From NCBI GenBank assembly GCA_027886905.1, contig JAPCJO010000002.1, forward strand, positions 21,859 through 85,858: a stretch of 64,000 bases of DNA, written 5' to 3'. Shown here one piece after another: positions 40,836-49,030 of this stretch (the stretch's first letter is position 1; every line of letters starts with the position of its first letter). Under the pieces are notes generated by a model. That model had not been told where the DNA came from and ran no database searches. It worked only from the letters and a program-made list of their open reading frames with translations. A program made the position numbers and the translations under genes. The DNA comes from Nitrososphaerota archaeon (GTDB lineage: Archaea; Thermoproteota; Nitrososphaeria; Nitrososphaerales; Gagatemarchaeaceae).

Positions 40836-42434
40836 TTGAATGGCTGGAGCACCGTCGCGACCCTAGTCAGGTACTGGATGAAGGGGCGCTTCACCCGGGC
40901 AATAGCGGTATGGATGATCGTGGGCGAGTCCTTCGGTGTGGTCTTCGTCCTCTTCGTGGGAGGGACGTTCCTCTCCTTCTCCTCGAGGTTCAGCCTCGGC
41001 AGCGGCGTATCGGACGCCAGCCTGAGCCTGATCTTCGCGTTCTTCCTCGTGGGCCTCATCCAGAGCGGGTTCAACGGGAGCGGCCTCCCGGTCTCCTCCG
41101 CTGACGTCGACTACGTCTTCACGTCTCCGGTGAGGCCGCGCGAGGTCTTCGCCGCGAAGGTGCTGATGAACTCCGTGACGACGGTGCTGCTGTCGTTCCC
41201 GCCCATCTTCGTCTTGTACTTCAGGTTCGCCGAGTCCTACGGGACGCCCGACGCCGCGGCCGTCCTCGCGGGGTTGGTGACCCTCGCCTTCTTCGTGATG
41301 GGGCTGTTCCTCAGCGCCGACATCACCCTCTCGCTCAACTCGAAGTTCGGGCCCAGGGTCAGGCTCCTCAGGAACGCCCTGATGGCCGCTGTGATCGTGG
41401 TCAGCCTCGTCCCGATCGCGCTGCTGATCCCGGGCGCCCCTCCCATCCTGGGAGAGGTGGTCGACGTCCTGCCGAACGGGCTGGCGGCCAAGGTGAGCTT
41501 CGACCTCCTGAGCGGCGCGAAGTGGACGGCCGAGGCGGGGCTCAGCCTCGTGGCGCTCGGCGCCTGGTTCGTGGGCCTCCTCGCCCTCGGCGTGAGGATG
41601 TCGCGGGCGCAGTTCTACGAGGTGCTGAGGCTGGAGGACGCCGACTCGGCCGCGGACGAGACGAAGCGCGGCTCGTCGAGGCTCGAGACGAACGGGAGGT
41701 CGGTCTGGGCGGTCGTGAGGGCGAAGGAGAGGGTGATGATGAGCAGGACCAAGGAGACGCGGAGCATGCTGATCAACACGCTCTTCCTCGCGGGCTTCAT
41801 GGTGATCTACTCGCTCTCGGGGACCTTCCAGTCATCCCCGACCTCGTTCTTGTTCATCCTCTTCATCATCGGCTCCTTCGGGTCGGGGACGGCCGCGAGG
41901 TGGCTAGAGAAGGAGAGGCTCTGGATAATCAAGACGTCCTCGCTCGACCTGACGCGCTACGTCCGGGAGGCCTACAGGGCGAGGGTCACGCCGCTGCTGC
42001 TCCTGCTGTCGCCGGTCGCGGCGGCAGTCGGCGCCCCGCTCATCCTGGGCGACCTGAAGCACCCTGCCTCGCTCCTCCCCGTGGCCCTCTCTCTCCCGGG
42101 GGCGCTTGAGGTGGCGGCCGTCATGATGGCAGGAGGGATGTACTTCGCAGCGAGGTACGGGCAGAGCACTTCGGACGACCTGCTCCTCGCGCAAGGGCAG
42201 GACCTGACCGACGTGAAGAGGTTCCTTTACCAGACGCTCATCAACCTGCTCCTCGTCTCCCCGATCATGGTGCTCGTGCTGGCCGCCGGACCGGCCGCGT
42301 CGGCCGTGGGCTCGTCGGCTCTGGTGCCCCTTTCCGTCGCCTTCCTCGGCGTCGCGCTCGCCTACACCGTCCTCGCCCTGAACTACCTCTTGTCGGCAGC
42401 CGGAAGGTCGCTGCGCACTAGGGAGGATCTGTGA
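40836..42434 (+). CDS. ABC-2-type transporter permease
   Basis: This 532-residue membrane protein has about 12 helices, long for an ABC-2 permease and probably two fused six-helix halves. The loop YVFTSPVRPREVFAAKVLMN is the coupling-helix region typical of this group (the TSPVR/LPVSR motif), and a second copy-like stretch FLYQTLINLLLVSPIMVL lies near the end. It follows the ATPase gene by 30 bases and starts with TTG. The natural substrate (drug, lipid or peptide) is unknown. Confidence 0.85.
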   Translation: MNGWSTVATLVRYWMKGRFTRAIAVWMIVGESFGVVFVLFVGGTFLSFSSRFSLGSGVSDASLSLIFAFFLVGLIQSGFNGSGLPVSSADVDYVFTSPVRPREVFAAKVLMNSVTTVLLSFPPIFVLYFRFAESYGTPDAAAVLAGLVTLAFFVMGLFLSADITLSLNSKFGPRVRLLRNALMAAVIVVSLVPIALLIPGAPPILGEVVDVLPNGLAAKVSFDLLSGAKWTAEAGLSLVALGAWFVGLLALGVRMSRAQFYEVLRLEDADSAADETKRGSSRLETNGRSVWAVVRAKERVMMSRTKETRSMLINTLFLAGFMVIYSLSGTFQSSPTSFLFILFIIGSFGSGTAARWLEKERLWIIKTSSLDLTRYVREAYRARVTPLLLLLSPVAAAVGAPLILGDLKHPASLLPVALSLPGALEVAAVMMAGGMYFAARYGQSTSDDLLLAQGQDLTDVKRFLYQTLINLLLVSPIMVLVLAAGPAASAVGSSALVPLSVAFLGVALAYTVLALNYLLSAAGRSLRTREDL

Positions 42435-42491
42435 GGCTCGGCGGTCGAATAGGTTTATAGCGAGTGGGCGAAATCGAGGTCACGTAGCGCG

Positions 42492-42830
42492 ATGCAGACG
42501 GAGGTAGCGAAGCTGGATGAGGTGCCGGTCGGGACGATGAAGCGAGTGAGGGCGTTCGACCGGGACATCCTTCTCTATAACGTGGCAGGGACCGTATACG
42601 CGACCCAGAACAACTGCGGGCACATGAGGGCCAGCCTGGCCAGAGGCACTCTTGATGGGAACGTCGTCACGTGTGCGCTTCACGGCGCAAAGTTCGACGT
42701 CACCAGCGGCAAGAACGTCGGCGGGATTCGGCCTGGCTTGCCGCCCGTCGTCGCCGAAATAGACGTCCAGCCCCTGAAGACGTATCCGGTCGAGGTTAGG
42801 GAAGGCTCAGTCTACCTAGAGGACGGGTGA
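42492..42830 (+). CDS. Rieske-type [2Fe-2S] ferredoxin
   Basis: This 112-residue protein has the two cluster motifs CGHMRASLARG and CALHGAKFDV, each giving one Cys and one His ligand to the [2Fe-2S] cluster. Soluble Rieske ferredoxins of this size serve oxygenases or small redox enzymes. A proline-rich insert (GGIRPGLPPVVAEIDV) between the second motif and the C-terminus is slightly longer than usual. GTTTATAGC at about 42453-42461 is its TATA box. The stop overlaps a following membrane-protein frame, so the two are likely linked. Confidence 0.88.
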   Translation: MQTEVAKLDEVPVGTMKRVRAFDRDILLYNVAGTVYATQNNCGHMRASLARGTLDGNVVTCALHGAKFDVTSGKNVGGIRPGLPPVVAEIDVQPLKTYPVEVREGSVYLEDG

Positions 42831-43155
42831 GAAGGACTCGGTCGAGCTCTTTCTCGTCTGGTATTTCGTCCTCGGGTTCCTGCTCGGCAACGGGGTCCCC
42901 CACTTCACATTCGGCGCCGCCGGGAAGGTCTTCAGGAGCCCATTCGGGCAGAGGTCATCCCCCCGGACCAATGTCCTCTGGGGCCTCTCGAACTTCGTCG
43001 GGGCGACGATAATCGTGGCGGGCCTGATCGCACTCAACCTCTACAGCAGCTATTCCCTCGTCGCGCTGATGCTTGGGTTCTGGCTGATGATGCTGATGTT
43101 CGGGACGGGAATCAAGAGATTCCTCAACGAGGATCCGAAGCCCGCCTCCGTCTGA
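42829..43155 (+). CDS. Small membrane protein without a canonical start codon
   Basis: An open frame from a TAG at 42817 to the TGA at 43153-43155 encodes a convincing three-helix membrane protein: VELFLVWYFVLGFLLGNGVP, LWGLSNFVGATIIVAGLIAL and SLVALMLGFWLMMLMFGTGI, ending KRFLNEDPKPASV. There is no ATG, GTG, TTG or CTG in frame before the first helix. A GTG at 42827 that overlaps the Rieske stop as GTGA is in another frame. Either a base was lost or gained near 42835-42850, or a rare start (such as ACG 42823) is used. The hydrophobic pattern makes the protein itself credible. Family unknown. Confidence 0.6.
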   Translation, partial: EKDSVELFLVWYFVLGFLLGNGVPHFTFGAAGKVFRSPFGQRSSPRTNVLWGLSNFVGATIIVAGLIALNLYSSYSLVALMLGFWLMMLMFGTGIKRFLNEDPKPASV

Positions 43156-45318
43156 CTAGCCCAGACCGGGCCGCTGGCGGCCTGAATCCGGGGTCGCCTT
43201 GCGCCTCGTCTCCTTGATCGCCTCTTCAAAGTCGCGCATCGTGATGGTGAGGTCTCCCGCCCCGGCCTCCGCGTCCTTGCCGTGAGCCTTGACGTACTGC
43301 TTGATGGCCCCGATTGCGGCCGCGTTCGCTGCGGCGGCGAGCTCGGCCCCGGTGTATCCCTCGGTGAGCTCGGCGAGCTTGGTGACGTCCACGTCCTTGG
43401 CGAGGGGCTTCTTCTTGGTGTGTATCTTGAGTATCTCTATCCTGCCCTCCTTGTCGGGAGGAGGGATTCGCAGGAGCTTGTCGAACCGGCCGGGCCTCAG
43501 CAGCGCCTCGTCGATGATGTCCGGCCTGTTCGTCGCGCCGAGCACGACCACCCCCTTGAGCTCCTCGAGCCCGTCCATCTCGGTCAGGAGCTGGCTGACG
43601 ACGCGCTCGGTCACCTGGCTGTCGGTCTCGCCCGACTTCCTCCTCGGCGCTATCGCGTCGACCTCGTCGAAGAAGATCACGCATGGGGCAGCGGCGCGGG
43701 CCTTCCTGAAGACCTCCCTCACGCCCTTCTCCGACTCGCCGACCCACTTCGAGATGAGCTCGGGCCCCTTGATGCTGATGAAGTTCGCCTCGCTCTCGTT
43801 GGCCACGGCCTTGGCTATCAGGGTCTTCCCCGTCCCGGGCGGGCCGTAGAGCAGTATGCCCTTCGGGGGCTTGACGTCCCCCTTCGCGAAGAGCTTGCCG
43901 TACTTGAGGGGCCACTCGACCGCCTCGGTCAGCTCCTGCTTCACCGAGGTTAGGCCGCCGATATCCTCCCACTTCACGTTCGGGACCTGCACGAGGACCT
44001 CCCTCATCGCGGAGGGCTGGACGTCCCGGAGCGCGTCCTGGAAGTCCTGCATCTTCACCTTGATCTTGTTGAGCGTCTTCGCGGGGACCTTGGTCTCGTC
44101 CATGCTTATCTCGGGGATGACCCTCCTCACGGCGAGTATGGCGGCCTCCCTCGCGAGCGCCTGCAGGTCAGCGCCCACGAAGCCGTGGGTGACCCGCGCC
44201 ATCTCATCGAGCTTTACGTCAGGCTCCATCGGCATCCCCCTCGTGTGGATCTGCAGGATCTCCAGGCGGCTCTTCTCGTCGGGTATCCCGATCTCTATCT
44301 CCCTGTCGAACCTTCCTGGGCGCCTCAGCGCGGGGTCGAGGGCGTCTGGCCGGTTGGTCGCGGCAATCACGACGACCTTGCCGCGCGACTCGAGGCCGTC
44401 CATGAGGGTGAGGAGCTGCGAGACTATCCTCTTCTCCAGCTCACCGGAGACCTCCTCCCTCTTCGGGGCGATCGAGTCTATCTCGTCGATGAAGATTATG
44501 CTCGGGGCGTTCTCCTTCGCCTCCTTGAAGATCCCCCTGAGCCTCTCCTCGCTCTCCCCGTAGTACTTGCCCATTATCTCGGGGCCTGCGATGGAGTAGA
44601 AGTTCGAGTTGGTCTCGTTCGCGACCGCCTTTGCGAGGAGGGTCTTCCCGGTGCCTGGCGGGCCGTAGAGCAGGACGCCCTTGGGCGCTTCTATCCCCAC
44701 GCGCTCGAAGATCTCAGGGTGCCTCAGGGGGAGCTCGATCATCTCGCGGATCTTCTGGATCTCCTTCGTCAGCCCCCCAAGGTCCTCGTATGTGATGCGC
44801 GGGACACCCGTGTTGAGGGGCTTGTGCATGGTCCCGAGCCTGAACCTCGTCTCGAGGGTGACGACCACCGCCCCGGCGGGCGAGGTCGAGTCGACGACGA
44901 AGTCGATCTTCTTCCCCATTATGCTGAACGGGAGGGAGTCCCCCTTGGTCATCACCCGGTTCTCCAGGATTTCGGGGAACGCCTCTTCAAGCCCTTCGAC
45001 GCTGAGCTGCTCGGTTGGGGCGAGGACGACCTCCTGCGCCTCCTTCGCCTCGGCGGGCGCGACAGAAACCGTGTCGTCGATGCCTACGCCGAGGTTGTTC
45101 CTCGTATAGCCGTCGATGCGGATCAGTCCTCTGCCATAGTCCTCGGGGTAGCCGGTCCACACGACCGCGTGGCTCTTCTTCCCCTTGCCCGTAATCTCGA
45201 TGACGTCCCCCGCGGACAGACCGAGGCTATCCATCACCTTGGGGTCTATCGCAGCTAGTCCGCGCCCGACCAACATCGAGCTGGTCTCGGCCACGCGGAG
45301 CCTTGGATCCCTTTGCAT
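43156..45318 (-). CDS. cdc48: Cdc48/VCP-type AAA ATPase
   Basis: This 720-residue protein has an N-terminal double-psi barrel and Cdc48_2 domain (about 1-165), then two AAA modules: D1 with GPPGTGKT, IIFIDEIDSIAPKR and ATNRPDALDPALRRPGRFD, and D2 with GPPGTGKT, VIFFDEVDAIAPRR and GATNRPDIIDEALLRPGRFD. Pore-loop residues and arginine fingers are present, so it is an active hexameric unfoldase that feeds substrates to the proteasome. The C-terminus (GRQRPGLG) lacks a clear HbYX motif. The start is ATG 45318, with TTTTTATCTTT at about 45340-45350 as promoter. It is convergent with the small membrane gene by one base. Confidence 0.95.
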   Translation of the reverse strand: MQRDPRLRVAETSSMLVGRGLAAIDPKVMDSLGLSAGDVIEITGKGKKSHAVVWTGYPEDYGRGLIRIDGYTRNNLGVGIDDTVSVAPAEAKEAQEVVLAPTEQLSVEGLEEAFPEILENRVMTKGDSLPFSIMGKKIDFVVDSTSPAGAVVVTLETRFRLGTMHKPLNTGVPRITYEDLGGLTKEIQKIREMIELPLRHPEIFERVGIEAPKGVLLYGPPGTGKTLLAKAVANETNSNFYSIAGPEIMGKYYGESEERLRGIFKEAKENAPSIIFIDEIDSIAPKREEVSGELEKRIVSQLLTLMDGLESRGKVVVIAATNRPDALDPALRRPGRFDREIEIGIPDEKSRLEILQIHTRGMPMEPDVKLDEMARVTHGFVGADLQALAREAAILAVRRVIPEISMDETKVPAKTLNKIKVKMQDFQDALRDVQPSAMREVLVQVPNVKWEDIGGLTSVKQELTEAVEWPLKYGKLFAKGDVKPPKGILLYGPPGTGKTLIAKAVANESEANFISIKGPELISKWVGESEKGVREVFRKARAAAPCVIFFDEVDAIAPRRKSGETDSQVTERVVSQLLTEMDGLEELKGVVVLGATNRPDIIDEALLRPGRFDKLLRIPPPDKEGRIEILKIHTKKKPLAKDVDVTKLAELTEGYTGAELAAAANAAAIGAIKQYVKAHGKDAEAGAGDLTITMRDFEEAIKETRRKATPDSGRQRPGLG

Positions 45319-45381
45319 GCGTGTCCGGAGGTGATTTGGAAAGATAAAAACAGTGCGAGCGTGGTCTCGGGACTGGTCGAG

Positions 45382-46014
45382 ATGAAGAAAGGACTGCTCG
45401 CGTTCGTGGTCCAGAAGCACAAGGCGACGTCCCTCCACTACGACTTTCGGCTCGAGGTAGGAGGGGTGATGCCCTCCTGGTCGGTCCCGAAGGGGCCGAC
45501 GCTCGACAGCGGCTTCAGGCGCCTCGCGATGCCGACGTCAGACCACCTGATGGAGTACCGGCACTTCGAGGGCGTGCTCAAGGGGGAGTATGGGGCGGGC
45601 CCGGTCATGATATGGGACGAGGGGACCTACGACCCCGAGGTGGAGGTGAGCAAGGGGGTGCGAAGGGAGGTGGTGGAGAAGAAGGAGGCCGAGCGGGTCG
45701 CCAAGGAGAGCCTCGAGGAAGGGAACCTGAAGTTCAGGCTCTACGGCAAGAAGCTGAAGGGCTCGTTCGCGCTCGTCCGGACGGCCGGCTGGGGCGGGAA
45801 GGAGTCGTGGTTGCTGATCAAGCATCGCGATGAGTACTCCCAGCCTGGGTACGACGCGAACGACTACGACTACTCCGCGGTCAGCAAGAAGACCCTCGCC
45901 CAGATCGCCGGCCAGGAAGAGCTGGTCGGCCCGTCAAGCGGGCTTGAAGCGGAAGAGAAGGAGGGAGTTGCTGATAACCGTCGCCGAACTCACGGCCATC
46001 GCACCGGCGGCTAG
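45382..46014 (+). CDS. Stand-alone LigD-type 3'-phosphoesterase
   Basis: This 210-residue protein matches the phosphoesterase domain of bacterial LigD: FVVQKHKATSLHYDFRLEVGG with the catalytic His and Asp, SWSVPKGPT, MEYRHFEGVLKGEYGAG and SWLLIKHRDEYS. It trims 3'-ribonucleotide or 3'-phosphate ends during DNA break repair; stand-alone archaeal versions are documented. No Ku, ligase or polymerase domain is nearby. The promoter region AAAGATAAAAAC at about 45339-45350 serves cdc48 in the other direction as well. Its last 81 bases overlap antisense to the end of copA; the tail beyond about residue 180 is probably not part of the fold. Confidence 0.88.
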   Translation: MKKGLLAFVVQKHKATSLHYDFRLEVGGVMPSWSVPKGPTLDSGFRRLAMPTSDHLMEYRHFEGVLKGEYGAGPVMIWDEGTYDPEVEVSKGVRREVVEKKEAERVAKESLEEGNLKFRLYGKKLKGSFALVRTAGWGGKESWLLIKHRDEYSQPGYDANDYDYSAVSKKTLAQIAGQEELVGPSSGLEAEEKEGVADNRRRTHGHRTGG

Positions 46015-48027
46015 GAAAGGCAGGACTTCGTAGACCTGGGCGCCGAGGAAGGGCACCAGCGCCCCGGCTGCTACCGGGATCAAGACCACGTTGTATGCGA
46101 ACGCCCAGAACAGGTTCTGCCTTATCTTTGAGAGAGTCCTCCGGCTGAGCTTGATCGCAGTCGGGACGTTCTGAAGGTCGTCTTTGATCAGCACTATCCC
46201 GCCCGCCTCCTTCGCAATGTCCGTCCCGCTCCCGATGGCTATGCCGACGTCCGCGGCGGCCAGCGCGGGCGCGTCGTTGATGCCGTCACCCACCATCGCG
46301 ACGACCCTCCCCTCCTTCTGCATGGACGCTATCGCTTCCTCCTTCTGCTGTGGGAGGACCTCGGCGACGAACTTTTCGATGCCCAGCCCGTGGGCTATCG
46401 CCGCGGCCGTCCGCGAGTTGTCTCCCGTGAGCATCACGACCTCAATCCCCATCGCTTTGAGCGCGTCCACAGCCGGCTTCGCGGAGGGCTTCACCGTGTC
46501 GGCTACAGCCAAGACTCCGGCGGCCTTACCGTCGACGACCACGACCATCCCCGTCTTTCCCTCGTCCTCGAGCTCGGCGAGACGCGCCTCCACCCCCGAC
46601 AGGTCGGCTCCGCCCTCCGCGACCAAGCGCCTGTTCCCCAGAAGCACCACCCTCCCGTCGACGGCGGCCTTCACGCCCTCCCCAGGGATGGCCTGAAAGT
46701 CGCGCGGCTCGGAGAGGGAGACGGAGCGGCGCCTCGCCTCGTTGACGACCGCCTGACCCAGAGGGTGTTCCGAGCCCTTCTCCACGGAAGCTGCCAGGTG
46801 CAGGAGCTCCTCCTGACCGAGCCCACCCAAGGGCACGACGTCTGTGAGGGACGGCCTCCCTCTAGTGAGGGTGCCCGTCTTGTCGAAGACCACCGTGTCC
46901 ACCTTCCCCGCCCGTTCGAGGTACTCCCCGCCCTTGATCAGGACGCCGCACTGAGCCCCCCTGCTCGTCCCCACGAGGAGCGCCGCGGGGGTGGCCACCC
47001 CCAGAGCGCAGGGGCAGGCTATCACGACGACCGAGACGAAGGCGAGCACGGAGAAGTCGAGCCCGATGTGGCCGATGTAGAACCAGGACAGGCCTGCCAC
47101 CGCCGCGGCGGCGATGACGACCGGGACGAAGTAGGACGCGATCCTGTCCGCGAGGCGCTGGATCGGCGCCCTTCCCGCCTGCGCCTCCTCGACCAGCTTG
47201 ACTATCTGGAAGAGGGCCGTGTCCTGCCCCACCTTGTCGGCCCTCAGCTTCAGGAGGCCCGACTTGTTGATGGTCGCCCCTATCACCTCGTCGCCGGGCC
47301 CCTTTTCCACCGGAATGCTCTCGCCCGTTATCATGGACTCGTCTACGGCGGACGCGCCCTCGACCACCACCGCGTCGACGGGTATCCTCTCACCCGGCTT
47401 GACGAGGAGCGCGTCCCCGACGCCGACCTGCTCCACCGGAACCTCTGCCTCCGAGCCGTCAGGGGCGAGGCGGCGAGCCATCGTGGGTTGGAGGTCCACC
47501 AGCTTCCTCACCGCGGCCGAGGCCCTGCTCTTCGTCGCGTGCTCAAGAAAGCGGCCCGCCAGCACCAGGGTGATTATCACGGCCGCGGTGTCGAAGTAGA
47601 CCCCGGACGACGGCAAGGCGCCGGGGGCGAGGGTGACCGCCGAGGAGTAGCCCCACGCGGCAGACGTCCCGAGCGCGATGAGGGCGTCCATGTTCCCCAT
47701 CCTGCTCCTGATGCCGTCGTACGTCCCCCGGTAGAACCTCCACCCGATGACGAACTGGATGGGAGTTTCGAGCGCGAAGAGCAGGTAGTTGGAGGTCCGC
47801 GCGGGGAGTGTCCCCGAGTAGGTGATGAGGAGGATCGGCACGGCCAGGAGCGCGGCGGCCGCGAGCTCCACCTTGAGCTTCCTGAGCTCCTTCTCGGGCG
47901 CGAGGAACTCGCGCATGCAACTCTCGCTGCAGAAGTAGTAGTTGACTCCCCGAACCTGGGCCTTCAGCTCTGCTGTGGACTCGTCGACATACATTCCGCA
48001 CACTGGATCGGACCCTATGTCTCTCAC
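45934..48027 (-). CDS. copA: Copper-translocating P1B-type ATPase with N-terminal TRASH/YHS domain
   Basis: This 697-residue protein has an N-terminal metal-binding YHS/TRASH-like domain (about 5-45, SDPVCGMYVDES and YYFCSESCMREF), eight membrane helices with the copper motif VIACPCALGVATP, the phosphorylation motif VFDKTGTLTRG, the phosphatase motif MITGESIPV and GDGINDAPALAAADVGIA. It exports monovalent copper using ATP. The usual HMA (CxxC) domain is absent, replaced by TRASH as in archaeal CopA/CopB. The GTG start overlaps the stop of the endonuclease gene (GTGA). The gene appears to have lost its own promoter and first codons through that insertion. Confidence 0.92.
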   Translation of the reverse strand: MRDIGSDPVCGMYVDESTAELKAQVRGVNYYFCSESCMREFLAPEKELRKLKVELAAAALLAVPILLITYSGTLPARTSNYLLFALETPIQFVIGWRFYRGTYDGIRSRMGNMDALIALGTSAAWGYSSAVTLAPGALPSSGVYFDTAAVIITLVLAGRFLEHATKSRASAAVRKLVDLQPTMARRLAPDGSEAEVPVEQVGVGDALLVKPGERIPVDAVVVEGASAVDESMITGESIPVEKGPGDEVIGATINKSGLLKLRADKVGQDTALFQIVKLVEEAQAGRAPIQRLADRIASYFVPVVIAAAAVAGLSWFYIGHIGLDFSVLAFVSVVVIACPCALGVATPAALLVGTSRGAQCGVLIKGGEYLERAGKVDTVVFDKTGTLTRGRPSLTDVVPLGGLGQEELLHLAASVEKGSEHPLGQAVVNEARRRSVSLSEPRDFQAIPGEGVKAAVDGRVVLLGNRRLVAEGGADLSGVEARLAELEDEGKTGMVVVVDGKAAGVLAVADTVKPSAKPAVDALKAMGIEVVMLTGDNSRTAAAIAHGLGIEKFVAEVLPQQKEEAIASMQKEGRVVAMVGDGINDAPALAAADVGIAIGSGTDIAKEAGGIVLIKDDLQNVPTAIKLSRRTLSKIRQNLFWAFAYNVVLIPVAAGALVPFLGAQVYEVLPFLAAGAMAVSSATVISNSLLLFRFKPA

Positions 48028-48923
48028 AGGCCCATTAGGTCCTTAGGATGCGGACTGCCGTGAACACGTATGTATTCTGCTCTCGCTTGTTCCCGATATT
48101 GAATGACGTCGGCATCAATTCCTCTCACAATAGATAACCATTCGTCGCTCACTGCGTTCCACCGCTGCCCTCGAGCTTTTTTCACAAAGGCGCTCTTCGT
48201 TATCTTCTCGGCGTGTTTTAGGTTAAGTCTGTCAAGGATGTAGTTCGCTCTCTTGCCATAAAAAACTAACCTCCAAGCTCGTTCATGGAAGTAGAGTCTT
48301 CCCCCAAAAACTCGTCTCAAGGAGGTCAACAATCGATATTTGTTTATCGTGATGTAGAGGACTGAATCCGCCATTCTGCCGTTTTTGTACAATCGTACTC
48401 CTCCTTCAGCATCCACAAGACCGGCAAGATACTCAAGGAGCAGGGGATTTTCTATTGCTCGCGGGACGTTCGGTGGAAGACCAGGCCCTTTCTGGAGCGC
48501 CTCTTCGAAGCTCGATTCCAAATATGTCGCAAACTGAAATCTGTAATACAAGTGTAAGTGATCGAATGAAGCTACACGGTAAATGTTGCCGTAGTTCTGA
48601 AATAATCTTTGATAAAGTACTTCCATCGACGGATGGGTCGTCGTCGTTGAGACTTCTATCAGGCGACCGCTTTTCCGGATGTGGCAGTCCTCAATGAATC
48701 CGCACAGATAAGCCCCTTCCAAAGCGTCGCCAGAGAAGGGGTACTTTGGATATTTTGTCGAGGCTTTGATGGAGGCTTCTCTCCCGTCCCTCAACTCGAC
48801 TTTCAACATCATAAGATGACGACGGACCGTAGACGAACTAACTCCAAATTTTCTCGCAATGGCTTCCATTGATGAGCCGCTTTCATACACCCTGACCCAT
48901 TCTCTGTCGCGGCTAGATTCCAT
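48024..48923 (-). CDS. LAGLIDADG homing endonuclease-like protein with N-terminal HTH
   Basis: This 299-residue protein has a helix-turn-helix (about 18-38, SMEAIARKFGVSSSTVRRHL) and two LAGLIDADG-type motifs, LEGAYLCGFIEDCHI at about 68-82 and LLEYLAGLVDAEGGV at about 161-175. It is therefore a single-chain, two-motif enzyme. The second motif is canonical with acidic catalytic residue; the first has Asp-Cys in place of Asp-Gly. The gene is clearly more AT-rich than its surroundings. ATG 48923 is preferred because CTTAAATGAG at 48942-48951 is a TATA element at leaderless distance; the frame stays open to ATG 48977, which is a copA remnant. It sits between the copA promoter and the copA body. 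Confidence 0.85.
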   Translation of the reverse strand: MESSRDREWVRVYESGSSMEAIARKFGVSSSTVRRHLMMLKVELRDGREASIKASTKYPKYPFSGDALEGAYLCGFIEDCHIRKSGRLIEVSTTTTHPSMEVLYQRLFQNYGNIYRVASFDHLHLYYRFQFATYLESSFEEALQKGPGLPPNVPRAIENPLLLEYLAGLVDAEGGVRLYKNGRMADSVLYITINKYRLLTSLRRVFGGRLYFHERAWRLVFYGKRANYILDRLNLKHAEKITKSAFVKKARGQRWNAVSDEWLSIVRGIDADVIQYREQARAEYIRVHGSPHPKDLMGL

Positions 48924-48956
48924 GAATATCGATGCAGAATTCTCATTTAAGCATAC

Positions 48957-49010
48957 ACAGACGGGGTCTGCCGCCATTATAGAATCGGCGAGATGGACGG
49001 TCTTAAACCC
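48957..49010 (-). other. Severed 5' end of copA with its promoter
   Basis: GGGTTTAAGA at 49001-49010 (minus strand) is a TATA element 28 bases before an ATG at 48977 that reads MAADPVC and then runs into the endonuclease gene. DPVC is the start of a YHS/TRASH domain, the same sequence that begins the copA protein (SDPVCGM) 950 bases further on. I infer that this is the original copA promoter and first seven codons, separated from copA by insertion of the endonuclease gene. Confidence 0.6.
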
Positions 49011-49014
49011 CTGG

Positions 49015-49030
49015 CTTTACATACGTAAAG
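49015..49030. promoter_or_regulatory. Copper-regulator operator, copA side
   Basis: A 16-base near-palindrome, CTTTACATACGTAAAG, on the other strand CTTTACGTATGTAAAG, matches the site at 49688-49703 at 15 of 16 positions. It overlaps the copR stop codon and lies directly upstream of the copA TATA element, where a bound regulator would block or recruit transcription. Confidence 0.75.

Noticed and set aside
43156-45318. A proteasome or archaeal degradation operon around cdc48
   Set aside because: No proteasome subunit, PAN or ubiquitin-like gene is adjacent; cdc48 is monocistronic here.
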